Shown here piece by piece: positions 22,981 to 34,493 of a stretch of DNA of 64,000 nt. The stretch comes from Strongyloides papillosus. Taxonomy: Eukaryota > Nematoda > Chromadorea > Rhabditida > Strongyloididae. The stretch is taken from NCBI GenBank assembly GCA_005656395.1, contig SRSI01000049.1, positions 558,001 through 622,000 on the forward strand. Direction: 5' to 3'. Each line of letters begins with the position of its first letter. The first letter of the stretch is position 1. The notes under the pieces were generated by a model. The model was not told the DNA's origin and did not search any database. It saw nothing but the letters and a program-made list of their open reading frames with translations. The position numbers and the translations under genes were made by a program.

Positions 22981-24905
22981 TTAAATCAGCCTTATACCGC
23001 CTTCGGCAGGTCAGGGCTGGTCCACAAAGCATATTTTTTTATAAACAATTTTTATACTAAAATATTAATCAAAGTCTGTGTATAAAAAATTGTTTCATTG
23101 AATCACATATTTCTTGAGAAAAAAAACCGAAAATACATTGCTATAATATATGAAATATCTCTGAGTTTGAGAATCATTTCATAACGTTTAATTTATTGAA
23201 GCAGTTTAGTTAGATAAAAATTTTACCCGTCAAAAAGAATTTTTTTATATCCAAAAGGTGAATAAACATGAATATTTGAATCATTCTAAGTATTTATTTA
23301 GGTGTCTTTCCATTATATTTTTGAAATTGATATATACTATTTAATATCATTCTTCTATTAACTACATATTTACCTTAGTTTTACAAGTATAAAGTGAGAA
23401 CTAGCAAAAAAATTAATACCTAAAGTAACTTTTTTCGTTTTAAAGCTCAAAACTTCGTTATAGTTTTAATTTTTAAGTCAAACTTTATGTACTAAATTTA
23501 GTTTTATTAACTTAAACAAACTTTTCATAAAGTTGCAGCATTAAAAAATTCTAATTTTTACCGAAAAAAAGTCCTCATCTTTTAATTTATAATTTCACTA
23601 ATTTTTTATGAATCTTTAAAATATTGAGTTTCCTCCATATTACATACTTTCACATTGTAAACGAGTCAATATCCAAAACATTTCACTAACTTTGAAAAGA
23701 ACAACTCCTAAAACAAAGCAATACAAAAATTTGCCCAAAAAACTAGTGTTTTTTTTAACATAATTTGCCCACATATAGACCAAAAGTTTTGAAGCTATTT
23801 TTCCCTCTCAAATTATAAGAAAATACGTTCATTCGCTATTTAAATATAAAAATTTATTAAGTTTGGATAGAGTTATGCTGAATATAAAGCCGATTTTTGT
23901 GTAAAAAACGAATGAAATGTGAAAAAATCGTCACTAAAATAAGTGCTACTCGTCTCGCCGGTAAGCTATAAACTTCGTACTAGTTTTATTTGTTAAGATA
24001 AATTTTGATCTATATAAAATAATCATGTCTACATGAATTTTTTGATTTTTAATTAAATAAGAGATATCTAATTTTTAATTTTTATTGAAAAAATGGTTAG
24101 CACTCTTTGGACTATAACTTCATCGGCTTTTTTTCGATTTTAACAATATTAGGTTTTCCCTTTATTCGTAACGTGTATCTTTCGAACTTTTTATAAACCA
24201 AAAAATTCTATTTACTTTTACAAAAGTCGTCTAAAAGACAAAACTCTATAAAAAAGTGACTAAAAAGATTTTTTAGAAAAAAATACATCTAATGACTATT
24301 TAATCATAAAAATTGACCAAGTTTGAGAAAGTTATGTTAATCACAAAATTGATTTTTGTGAAAAAGATGAAGAAAATGTGGAATAATTGGCACGTAAATA
24401 AATATAACTCTCTATGTTGCTAATGACTATAATTCGTTGTAGTTTTATTTTTTAAGTTAGACATTGATCTACATAATAATTTGGAATTATTTATTTTGAA
24501 CAACTTTTTATTTAAGTTACAATCTTAGGACTTTTTAATTTTTATTTAAAAAATGGTGACCATTCTTTGGTCTATAACTTGGCCACTTTTCTATATATTT
24601 CTATCGTATTGTCTTTCACCAGGACTCCAGATGTAAGCCTTTTAAATGATTAATTAAGCAATTTATTTTTTTAACTTCGAAGAAAGTTATTCTCTTCATA
24701 AACTATACAAATAAATGTCCAAAATAGTAGTGTATTTAAAAATAACTTGACCAATAATGGATTAAAAGTTTTGAAACCTATTTTCCCTACTAACATAAGA
24801 AAAAACACACGTTTTGGCTATTTACCTATAAAAAATGATTAACTTTGAAGAGAGTCATGATAAAGACAAATTTTTTTTCTTATTTCTTTTTATTATAGAT
24901 TTACT
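22981..24905 (+). repeat. 525-bp-unit element with GC-rich hairpin end (copy 3)
   Basis: Starts with the CAGCCTTATACCGCCTTCGG hairpin end and ends near 24905 at the TTTTTTTTCTTATTTCTTTT boundary, 35 bp before the GT31 start codon. The body matches copy 1 almost base for base beyond about 23330, but the first 350 bp are more diverged. Confidence 0.7.
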
Positions 24906-24939
24906 TGTTATGATTTTGAAAAATTAAACAACTTGTGAA

Positions 24940-26030
24940 ATGATAAGTATTCAAAAGTTTTTCTGTGTTATTTTAATTCTTTGCACTTTATTAATTTTTC
25001 TTCTATTTGTTTGTGTTTTACGTGGTGAAGAGAATAGTATTAATCAACCGCAGTATGAAAAACTTTTCAACAACTCTTTTGATGATTCAGGTAAGTTACG
25101 GTTTTGATATTTTCTACAACTTTTTATTTGTTAGTGTTTAGCACAATAAACTCACAAATGACAAAAACAGTGAAAGTGTTCTGCATCGTTTTAACATCAA
25201 AAGTCAACAGGGAAAGGGCCATACTTCAAAAGCAGACATGGATAAAAAGATGCAACAACTATATCTTTGGATCTGGAGAAGAGAGCGAAGATATCCCAAC
25301 TTTCAAGGCTTATCACAACGATGGATATTCATTCTCTTTTGGGAAGATGAAAAATACACTGAGACATGTTTGGAGAAAATATGGTGACAAGTACGATTGG
25401 TATATCAAGGCGGATGATGATACGTACGTTGTTATGGAGAATTTGAGGGCTTTCCTGTTGAAAGAGGATCCAAATAAGCATGGTTATCACGGATTCAGAT
25501 TGGCAGTCGGTGGTAAATCTGACCCTCATGCATACAACAGTGGTGGAGCTGGCTATGTTATGAGTAGGAGAAGCGTCAAGGAGTTAGTTGAAAAGGGCTT
25601 TGGTGACTCAAAGTATTGTAGACAGACAGATGAAGCTTTTGATGATCTTGAAGTTGGGTTATGTTTAGAAAAGTTAGGTGCGATACCAAGTAAGAGTCTC
25701 GATAGTAGGGATAGAGTTTTGTTCAATGTATTGGATCCTCCAAGAGCACTGTCTCCTGCAGTTAATGCCTTCAAACAAGGATTTATTGGGATGGCAAAGT
25801 TTCAGTATAATACTTCAATGACTGCTGTCGCTGATTTTCCAATAACTTTTCACTACGTTAGAGGTGATATGATGTATGCTATGGAGTATTTTCTATACCA
25901 CGTGGAAGTAATAGGAAGGAATTCCAGACTGAATAGGATGGAGAGTAATGAAAATATCGACACAAAATTGAAAGTTAATCAAAAATTGGCATTAATAGAA
26001 CAGTTTTCACAGTACAACTTTAGAAAGTAA
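24940..26030 (+). CDS. GT31 core-1-like beta-1,3-galactosyltransferase (copy C)
   Basis: Exon 1 24940-25090, a 44-nt intron, exon 2 25135-26030. The product is about 348 residues with signal-anchor, ADDDTY at about 143-148, SGGAGY at about 186-191 and DDLEVG at about 220. Only two residues near the C-terminus differ from copy B (ESSDN versus ESNEN). The first ATG is 35 bp downstream of a repeat element boundary, so the core promoter must lie in or overlap that element. The same arrangement holds for copy B. All GT31 copies in the window share the position and phase 1 of the intron. Confidence 0.88.
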
Positions 26031-26149
26031 ATAAATTAGCTTTATTTTTTAAAAGTATATGCATATAAACAATTTTTTTAATAAATAAAAAATTTTTGAA
26101 CTGGAAATTACATATGACAAAAAAATTTTGAATTAATTCTACTAGAAAG

Positions 26150-26361
26150 TACTTCTGATTCGTATTTCCAATAGATATTTTACCATAGTACCTTATATCG
26201 TTATCAACGTCGATAGTAGATCTTCCTTCAATCCGGTTTCTATGAGTTTTTGAGATTTGAAACTTTTCGTGGATTTTTCTTGATCTATTACTGTGATCGA
26301 TTCTCTCCAGCAGACAGAATAATTGTTTGTGATTAAATGTAAGATAACCTAAACTATACAC
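26150..26361 (-). pseudogene. Relic resembling aspartic protease N-terminus (copy 3)
   Basis: Mirror copy of 4228-4470 with the same YYGKISIGNTNQ block and no catalytic DTG. It lies tail to tail with GT31 copy C, as part of the duplicated arm. Confidence 0.5.
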
Positions 26362-26614
26362 TGAACTTGTAATGTTTTTATTATACCAAAAATATTTTTA
26401 AAATTGTTCCTTTGGAAATATAAAACATATTATTGTTGCATAACCAAATATAATATTAAATTGACTATAACGAATGTTGGTGAAAATAAAGATTTTAAAA
26501 GAAAAATACCATTTTTTAATATTCAAAAATTTTATTAATTGTAAACCATATTTTCAATATGTTGTAGAAACAAAAAAGAGTTATAGAATGATTAAGTGCT
26601 AATATTATAATAAA

Positions 26615-27187
26615 TTAAATATTTTGGAATTTTTTTAATTTAACCAAAGATTCATAGTTATTCAAAATCCTCTTGACAATGTCAGTTGTTGAAATAAAAT
26701 CTTCACGTTGGGTTGGTAAAAACCTATTCGCATCTTTAAATGGTTTGTAGGAATCCTCCATCCCATCAACTGGATAAGGGATACCATCATGAGCAACAAT
26801 GTCAATATTGAGGTTATCAATAAATTCTATTGTTGGGTAGAAAGGTGGATTCATAATAAATTTATCAATATGTCTACAACTTTGTACAACAGCACATCTC
26901 TCACGATAGTCCATTACTGGGTATGCTCCTTTATATTTAAATGTATCCTCATCCTTTACAACAGCTGCATACAAAATACTATTAGGAAAAATTTCTTTAA
27001 TTTGTTCAAATAATTTTGCATGCCCAATATGAAATAAGTCAAATACTCCATCAGCATATATTTTGATTGGTCTGTTGGTCTTTAAATACTCTATTTTAAA
27101 AATTAAAATATGACAATAATAAAAATTACCTATTGTACCATCTTCGTTTACATAAATTCTTTGTGGATTAAATTCTGTTGCAACCAT
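26615..27187 (-). CDS. Choline-phosphate cytidylyltransferase, catalytic domain only (right copy)
   Basis: Exon 1 27130-27187 (ATG 27185-27187), a 39-nt intron 27091-27129, exon 2 26615-27090. The 177-residue product matches the left copy except for K to R near residue 10 and N to D in the VMxYRERC segment. HIGH and ISTTDIV motifs are intact. The membrane-binding C-terminal domain of full-length PCYT1 is absent in both copies, so its loss predates the duplication. Confidence 0.88.
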   Translation of the reverse strand: MVATEFNPQRIYVNEDGTIGNFYYCHILIFKIEYLKTNRPIKIYADGVFDLFHIGHAKLFEQIKEIFPNSILYAAVVKDEDTFKYKGAYPVMDYRERCAVVQSCRHIDKFIMNPPFYPTIEFIDNLNIDIVAHDGIPYPVDGMEDSYKPFKDANRFLPTQREDFISTTDIVKRILNNYESLVKLKKFQNI

Positions 27188-27626
27188 TGTAGTTAGACCA
27201 AACAAATAATAAATTTATAAGAATCTATAAATATTAATTCATTTTTCTGGACGTATTAAATAGTGATATAATAAACAAATTAAAAATATTTAAAAATTAC
27301 GTTTTACATTAATTTGAATAACCAAATTAAAAATTAAATTGTTTGACAAATTCAATGTATTTTTGTAATAGATTTTATCTTATGCACACGTTAAAAGATG
27401 AAAATAAATTTTGATTCTTATATTGTCATTTTACTTGTCAATCATAAAAGTAGCGTCGTCTCAGGCATTTGAATATTTATCACTTTCGATTAAATTTTAA
27501 TTGCAGAAAATATGTTTAAAAATTATTTACATTTTGCTTTTGTTTTTTAGAAATTAAAATATTTTCTTTGTGGATACTTGTAATATTAGGAAATGATAAA
27601 TTAACTATAATTACATTTTTTTATGA

Positions 27627-28400
27627 GAACCAGCATTAGACCCCCGTTTGGCAAATCAGGGCTGGTCTGCAGAGCATATTTTTTATAAAAAGCTTTTTTA
27701 TACTAAATTATTAATCAAGTATGTGTATAGAAATTGTTCCATTGAATTATATATTTCTGAAGAAATTAAATAACCAAAAATACATTGTTATAATATATAT
27801 ATGAAATTCTTCTGAGTTTGAGAATCATTTTATAACGTTTAATTTATTGGCACAGTTTATGTTAGATATGACACGTCAATGTCATCATAAAATTAGAATA
27901 TAAAAGAACATTGACAGAGCTTGTCAACCACTTATTCTACTTACTAACCTCGGTAAAATAACTAGTTAACAAGCTCTGTAGGTTTACTTGTTATACAACA
28001 TTTATTGTATGTTTTTTAGAGTATTAAATAAAATCCTTTCTTTGAAATGATCTCCAGAAGCATGAATAGTAATGAGGAGAATGTCGGAGCTAATGTACGT
28101 CTCCGTATCCTTAACAGTTTAGTTAAATAAAAAATTTACCGAAAAAAAAGAATTTTATTTATATCCAAAACGTGAATAAAAATGAATATATGAATCATTC
28201 CAAGTAAATATTTAATTGACTTTCCATTATATTTTTGAAATTGACTTAAACAATTTAATATTCTTGCTCTATTAACAACATATTTACCTTAAATATATAA
28301 ATCAAAAAAATTAATACTAAAAAATAACTTCTTTCATTTTCAATCTACAAACTTCGTTGTAGTTTTCATATTTTATGCTAGTCTTTGATATTGTAAAACG
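27627..28400 (+). repeat. 525-bp-unit element (copy 4) carrying an LTR insertion
   Basis: Begins with a diverged hairpin end (GGCAAATCAGGGCTGGTCTGC) and follows copy 3 up to 27859. A 257-bp LTR then interrupts it, and it resumes at 28117. It decays near 28400. Confidence 0.6.
27860..28116 (+). mobile_element. Solo LTR (family 1)
   Basis: The sequence starts TGTTAG, ends CTTAACA, and is flanked by a 5-bp direct repeat GTTTA (27855-27859, 28117-28121). The interrupted host repeat continues on both sides. A TATA-like AATATAAAAG and AATAAA lie inside, as in an LTR. No internal retroelement sequence adjoins. It is homologous to 54408-54666. Confidence 0.82.
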
Positions 28401-30123
28401 TAGCCTAATTTAGTATATATTCATTGATATAAAAAAGCTAAAATAAAGAGAATATATTTGATTACAAGAAAACCATTATTAACCCTTATCCGGATACAAG
28501 CCTTTATGGTAAGTAATGATTTTCTATGCGCCTTTATACTTGTAATAAAGTGAAGAAGCTGTGATAAAATGAATGATTAAATTCGAAATAGGAGAACAAC
28601 AGTATGTTAATATCATCAAAGTTATTCAATTTATAAACTAAAGATATTGCTTCGTATAGTGATTATTATTAATATTAAGTGTTAATTACACTATTTGTTA
28701 ATTATGTGATTATAGGCACGAGATCACAAATAAAAATATTTTACTTATAGTAAAATATTTTGTTCGTCTTATTAACCTTAAAAATTAGATAAGTAAGAAC
28801 AATAACAGAATTTTATTATCTTTATTTACTTTTGAATCTATCCATATTTTTTTAAATAATTCTGAGTTATCCTTCTGAATCCTGATTGAATGATTCTACA
28901 ATTAAAGTTGTTAGTTGATTTGGAAAAATAATAATGATTTTTCTTATCAGTTCTCTGATTATTTATAATCATTTTAATATCATAGTCATTCTTTTTTTGT
29001 TAGATAGAGTATATTCATTAATAATTTTTAGTAGTGATGTAAATTTAATTTTTCTTAGTAACTTATTTTTTTAAAATGGTGAATGAGTAAAATTAGAAGC
29101 AAGAAACGGACCACATTGTGGAGAGAAAAATTCTTTAAGGGAAAGTGGAACAAAAACAAATACGTTTACCATTCACCAAGATATTTTAATAATTTTCAAT
29201 ATAAAATTAACATTTGACGTTGTTGATTTGCATGCAACAATATTTTGAATGACAGGAGTTGATATTCGAATTTATGGAGACGGAATTGAATCAATGGTTT
29301 AGCATAAAAAATAATAAAGATAAAAATAAAATAGAAGAATTTTCATTTATCTATAACATAGTTAAAGGTCAGTCAGCAATGAGAATAGGAATTTTTAAAA
29401 CAATCTTTGAAGGTACTTCTTTTGTAACATCAAAAATAGAAGAAGTTTAGTTATTTAATTTGTTTGGTGATGAAGCAGAAAGAAAGATCTCTCTAAAACA
29501 TATAGACTGATAATTAATGTTTTAATAATAAGGATGGGAGAATTTATATGTAACAGCGTTTTTACAGTTCGTAAATTAACATCAATCGTATGACCTCCAA
29601 AGTATTTCAACGGGTCATATAAATCATACTGTTGCTAAATATTTTTAGCTTTAATTTTTACTAATTTGATTAAATATTAAAGTTATATTTTTTTTATTAA
29701 AATTTAAACTAAACTTGTTTGTCTATATTTGGTATAAAGACTGATAATGTTTTTATTTATGTATATGCCTTATCACAAACCGTTTATCATAAAATTTAAA
29801 AAAAATGTGGATGTAAAAAAACACAATATAATTTTACATGACCCTGAAAAAAGATTAGCTATTGATACTAATAAAATGAGAATATCTTACTATCATTGAT
29901 TAATAGCTATAGTATCAAAACGTTTTCTTTGAAAATATTAAATAGTATCTATAATATAAATAATGTAGCTTATATCTAAAAAACTCTTTTGCTTTTATGT
30001 AAGCTAAATAGTTTAATTTGAATAATAAAACAAGATTCTAAAAATTGTGACATACTATCAAGTTTCTAATGATAAAATCTTTATTTAAGATTGAAATTTT
30101 CAATCATCTTATTAAAAGTAGAA
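28401..30123. other. Intergenic DNA, no supported gene
   Basis: A diverged segment around 28780-29050 resembles 36390-36640, possibly an old dispersed repeat or exon relic. A 63-codon plus-strand frame near 29259 has no recognisable motif. Nothing else is supported. Confidence 0.4.
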
Positions 30124-31212
30124 ATGCTCAAGCTTTATGATCTTATATTCATATGTATTTTTTTATTGTACCTATTAAATTCTGTTGGAGCAGTTTTCAC
30201 AAATGATAATGATGACACATTGAAATCTGAAGAACATGATAAGTTCCAAAAATCATATAACAACTCAGGTAAGTAATTACATAATATATTGAGATAAAAT
30301 TTTTCTTTTAAAGTATTTGAGGGCATATCACGAAAATTGCAAAAAGACATTCGAATATTTTGTGTTATTTTAACATCACCGAAGTTTAAGTTCAGTAAAT
30401 GCATTTCTCAAAAAGCGACATGGTTAAAAAGATGTAATGGCTATGTTTTTGCTTCATCTGAAGATGATCCAACATTACCATCAATAAAAGCATTTCCACA
30501 AGATAATTATAATTATTCATTTGGTAAAGTAAAGAATGGACTAAGATGGGTATGGAAAAATCAAAAAAATGAGTATGATTATGTTTTGAAAGCGGATGAT
30601 GATACATATATTGTTATGGAAAATTTAAGAGCATTTCTTTTAAATGAAAATCCAGATGACCATAGTTATTTAGGTTTTACAATATATAATCCACCTGGAA
30701 ATATAACAAACGGATATATACAAGGTGGAAGTGGATATGTTTTTAGTAGAAAAACATTTAACACTTTGGTTGAAAATGGGTTAAGTAATAAAAAATATTG
30801 TACTCAAAGGGATGATGCGTTTGATGATCTGGAGATTGGAAGATGTTTATTTAGAATGGGTATTTTTCCCACATTTTTAAGTGATGATAGAAATAGATTT
30901 GTATTCAATCCTGAACTAATACCATCAGTTCTTGCTAGAAAAAAGAATGTTATGAATTTTTATACAGTATACTCATTGTTTCAACCTAAGAGGGGCATGA
31001 ACTCTTTTGCAGATTTTCCAATAGCATTCCATCGTATTTATTCAGATCTTATGTATTTCCTTGAATATTTATTCTACCATGCTCGAGTTATCGGTACAAA
31101 TTCACGTCTCTTTAGAATGGAAGACAATGATCAAGATGATAGAAATAAAAAAATCCAAAAAAGAATGAAACTAATTAAAGCATTCTCAAAATACAATTAT
31201 AAAAAATTGTAA
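30124..31212 (+). CDS. GT31 core-1-like beta-1,3-galactosyltransferase (copy D, diverged)
   Basis: Exon 1 30124-30268 (ATG 30124), a 45-nt intron 30269-30313, exon 2 30314-31212. The product is about 347 residues. The intron position and phase match copies A-C, so it is a true paralogue. It has a signal-anchor, KADDDTYIVMENLRAFLL with the DxD, GGSGYVFS and DDAFDDLEIGRC. The conserved DFPIAFHRIYSD near the C-terminus corresponds to the FHY block of C1GALT1. An earlier in-frame start would need a non-ATG codon. It lacks the adjacent protease relic and is much more diverged than copies A-C. Confidence 0.87.
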
Positions 31213-31498
31213 TTACAAGTAAAAGAATAATTATACATTTATAAATGTCTCATTTATAAGTATATAAGCAAAATATTAATACAAATGTACATTTATTTAA
31301 CTTTAATTCTTATTATTATATTGAAGCATGAAAATAAAAATAATTTTTAGTTATTAGTTTAAATTTAAAGAATAATAATTTAAACGAATGAGCGTTTAAT
31401 TGATGATATTGTAAAAAATTTTCATTTTCTTTCATTTTTTGTAAATATAACATCAATTATACTTCAAATAGTTTTTCATTATTTAGCTATATATTGTA

Positions 31499-33173
31499 CG
31501 AGGGTCATTCAATAAGTAAAGGGACAAATCATCGTAGGTAAAAAAATAGCAAAATAAAAACAATAATAAAAAATAAATCATGAATTAAGAACTTTTTTCG
31601 TCATTTTTACATAATTTGCAATAAAAATTTTTCGCTATAAATAAACTATATTTAACTATCTAATGATAGTATTCCCACTTAAAAACTGTAATTTGTACGC
31701 ACAAAAAAAAAATGGGACACACATTTGCGTAAAATGTAATAAATTTGTCCCACCTAATAAAATTTGAATTTTCTTGATTTGCGATAATTTTAACGCAATT
31801 ATTTTGTACAAAAAATTAAGACAATAATTAAAATTAGTTTTTATTTTATATTTTATTGTTTTTATTTTAAAACTTAAGTTATTTTTTACAATACATTTTA
31901 AAATACAATATTAGATTTTAACTTATTATAAGATTAAAAAATGCTTTTATAAAGAGTATTTATCGATATATGATAGTATTTTTTAGATATTCTTCAATTG
32001 TTTGAATAACTATAAATAAGATTTTTATAAAAAGTTATATTCATCTGATGACTCAACTTTTTTATACTGTTTTTTTAAGATCGTCTTTAAAAGTCAAACT
32101 GATTAAAAGTATTAAAACATTATACATTTTGTTCATAGTAAAAAAATTTTTTAAATATTTTAATTTAAATAAGAAAAATAGCAAGTACTAAGATAACATT
32201 TTCAATAAACATTACTTTGTATGGTTATATAATTATCACTCTTTCTTATTGTTGTTGTTAAATTTCTAAATTTTTCAATTTACTGGTGTTAATGGGTTGT
32301 TTAAAAGAATGATTTTTGTTGAAACGTTAACAACTTTACACGAAATTGACTTTTGATAACTCACTTTACAATATATTATAAAAACAAATTAGATTCTTAA
32401 ATAGGTGTAATATTTTAAAAATATCTAAGATTAAATAAATGTTTCATTACTTCAAAATTTTAAAAGTATATATTTTTGTAAAAAAACGACCAAATTTATG
32501 CGAAAATCTAACATTTTGCCTCATTTAAAACATTTTTTTTGTCGCCTGATATTTTTAAAATTTGAATAAATTTTGACATTTCAAAGTGGTGGGACATTTT
32601 ATTGCATTTTATGTAATAATGTCAAAATTTGTCCCATTTTTTTTGTGTGTAGTAACAACGTTTTGTAAAAAGATTCCATGTCTCATAAAAGGTTAAACCT
32701 TCCGAAATCTATTCCCGGATGCTTAAGCAATATGGTAGAAGCTGTATGAAACGTGAAAATTTCTAAAAAAAATATGGTACAAGTGTAATCACAGTTCATT
32801 TGCTAATTCAAAGTAAACTGAACTATCGTAAAAAAAGAAACGAAAAGGCTTGGTTGAGAGATTTTTTCACATTCACAGTACAGTCCAGACCGTTAACAAT
32901 CAGATTTTTATTTTGTCTTGGCTTCTCAAAGATTCTTTTCGTTGAGTAAGATTTAACGATAATGAAGAGGTAAAGAAAAAAATACTGAAAATGACTAAGA
33001 TCTTAGAGTAGAAATTTCATTGCCATTGGCATTAGAAAGATCGTGGGGAAGATCGGACAAGTGTATAAATATAGCAGGGGATTATATCAAAAAATGAGTA
33101 AAATTTGTGATTCATACGATAGTAAATTCTTGAGTTCTAGTCATTTGTCTCTTTACTTATTGAATGACCCTCG
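31499..33173 (+). mobile_element. Decayed mariner element
   Basis: Terminal inverted repeats (CGAGGGTCATTCAATAAGTA at 31499 and its near-perfect reverse complement ending at 33173) are flanked by TA (31497-31498, 33174-33175). Near 33030 a frame reads ALERSWGRSDKCINIAGDYI, which matches the mariner transposase C-terminus (ALE.RW.KCI...GDY). The rest is broken by stops and internal loss. A second element is nested at 31698-32649. Confidence 0.8.
31698..32649 (+). mobile_element. TIR element D, full-length copy nested in mariner
   Basis: Terminal inverted repeats of about 55 bp hold a run of A, then ATGGGACA, then GTAATAAATTTGTCCCACC on the left, with a matching reverse complement on the right. 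TA flanks both ends (31696-31697, 32650-32651). About 950 bp with no transposase frame makes this a non-autonomous element. Three decayed relatives occur in the window. Confidence 0.75.
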
Positions 33174-33379
33174 TATATATTATAATTGTGATGAATTTTA
33201 AAACACATCATTTTCTATATAGTACTTTTACTACAATTTTTAATAAGAATTGATTTTATTTGATTTTAAAAAATATTTATTGAAAATCGTTTAAAAACAG
33301 TTTTCATTTTTAAACAATTTTCGTTTAATAAAAAAATGTTTTTACAAAACTTTTATAAATATAAAATTATTTTGAATTG

Positions 33380-33869
33380 TTAATTACTAGTATTTTTACT
33401 AGTATCTTTAAGTAATTTCTTTTCCTTGTTATTTTTATAAGCTTCTATAGCTTTAGTAGTATCGGTTGAATTCACCACACTCTCATATATAACTTTACCA
33501 TTATAATATGAAATTTTGCATATACCGACAAAGTATCATACCTACAGTTTTCTCCATCTGTTACCATGGGACTACAATCAAAAGTTGCATTGAATTCTAC
33601 TCTCAATAAAAGTCCATTACTTCTGCAGCTTGTTTTGTATCTAAAACACTACTAATTGTATAGTTTGTACTCTCTCTACAATTGTATTTATTTATACACT
33701 CTGAAGCACACAACAAGGGTTCATTACCTAATCCACTTGCTAATTGCCATTTTGGTTATGTAGTTGTGGTAGTATGAGTAGATGTGCTACTTACACCTTC
33801 TTCAGATCTTCCATTTATAGTTATAAAGATACCAATTGATAAAACAATCAAAGTAATTATATATTTCAT
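33380..33869 (-). pseudogene. Broken small secreted cysteine-containing protein gene
   Basis: The ATG at 33867-33869 starts a clear signal peptide (MKYIITLIVLSIGIF). A Ser/Thr-rich linker and a domain with spaced cysteines follow (CASECINKYNCRES, later FDCSP..GENCRY and CKISYYNGK). The reading frame is lost three times: a TAA after the Thr run, then shifts near the segments DTKQAA/GLLLRVEF and SVYA/CKIS. The end is TAA at 33380-33382. The domain was not recognised. It is a recently decayed member of an unknown secreted family. Confidence 0.65.
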
Positions 33870-34493
33870 TTTAAAATTTGATGAAATTGATAAGTTTGAA
33901 AGCCTTATATACCTTTAATCGGATTTGTATTTTATTATTAATATAAATTTTTAAATTAATATTTTCAAGAATTCTAGCAAAATTATTAAAGTATTTATAT
34001 TAAACTTTTGTTTTTTATTACTGATTTATGATATTCAAAAGGTTAAATCATTTTAACTTTAACAATATCTAGGAACTTAGATTTTATATAAGAAAAAAAT
34101 ATTTGCAATAAAAACTATTTTTTGTAACCATTATACAGATTTCAAAAAACAATAAGAATAAAATGTCTAAAATTAAAGTTAATGTCGTAGGAAAATTATA
34201 TCATTCTACATGGAATGTAAAAAATTTTTGTAAATTATATAGTTGAATTGAAATAATAGATAGAATAAAACTAATATATAAAATATTACTACATATTCAA
34301 TTTTTACTTTTCTCTAAATTTGAAGTAAGCAAGAATAATTAAATTACCGGTAGTTTAAAATATTTTTTATTAGTTGAAATAATGTAAATAAAGGTATAAA
34401 ACGTTTAGACAAGTTAAATTTTACTATTTTTAATAAACATTATGTTCTGTTAGTAACTTTATTAAATTTAGCAATATTTTTATTGACTTTCTA
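33870..34493. other. AT-rich intergenic DNA, nothing seen
   Basis: No supported gene or repeat. Confidence 0.5.

Larger units (their letters stand above)
21015..27626 (-). repeat. Right arm of large inverted repeat
   Basis: Mirror of 2966-9581 with DUF273 (+), the repeat element, GT31 (+) and cytidylyltransferase (-). The outer end at about 27626 runs directly into another hairpin-ended repeat element. That suggests the element marks a breakpoint. Confidence 0.9.

Noticed and set aside
29259..29450. 63-codon plus-strand frame in intergenic DNA
   Set aside because: No ATG-linked signal, splice site or family motif, and no related copy in the window.
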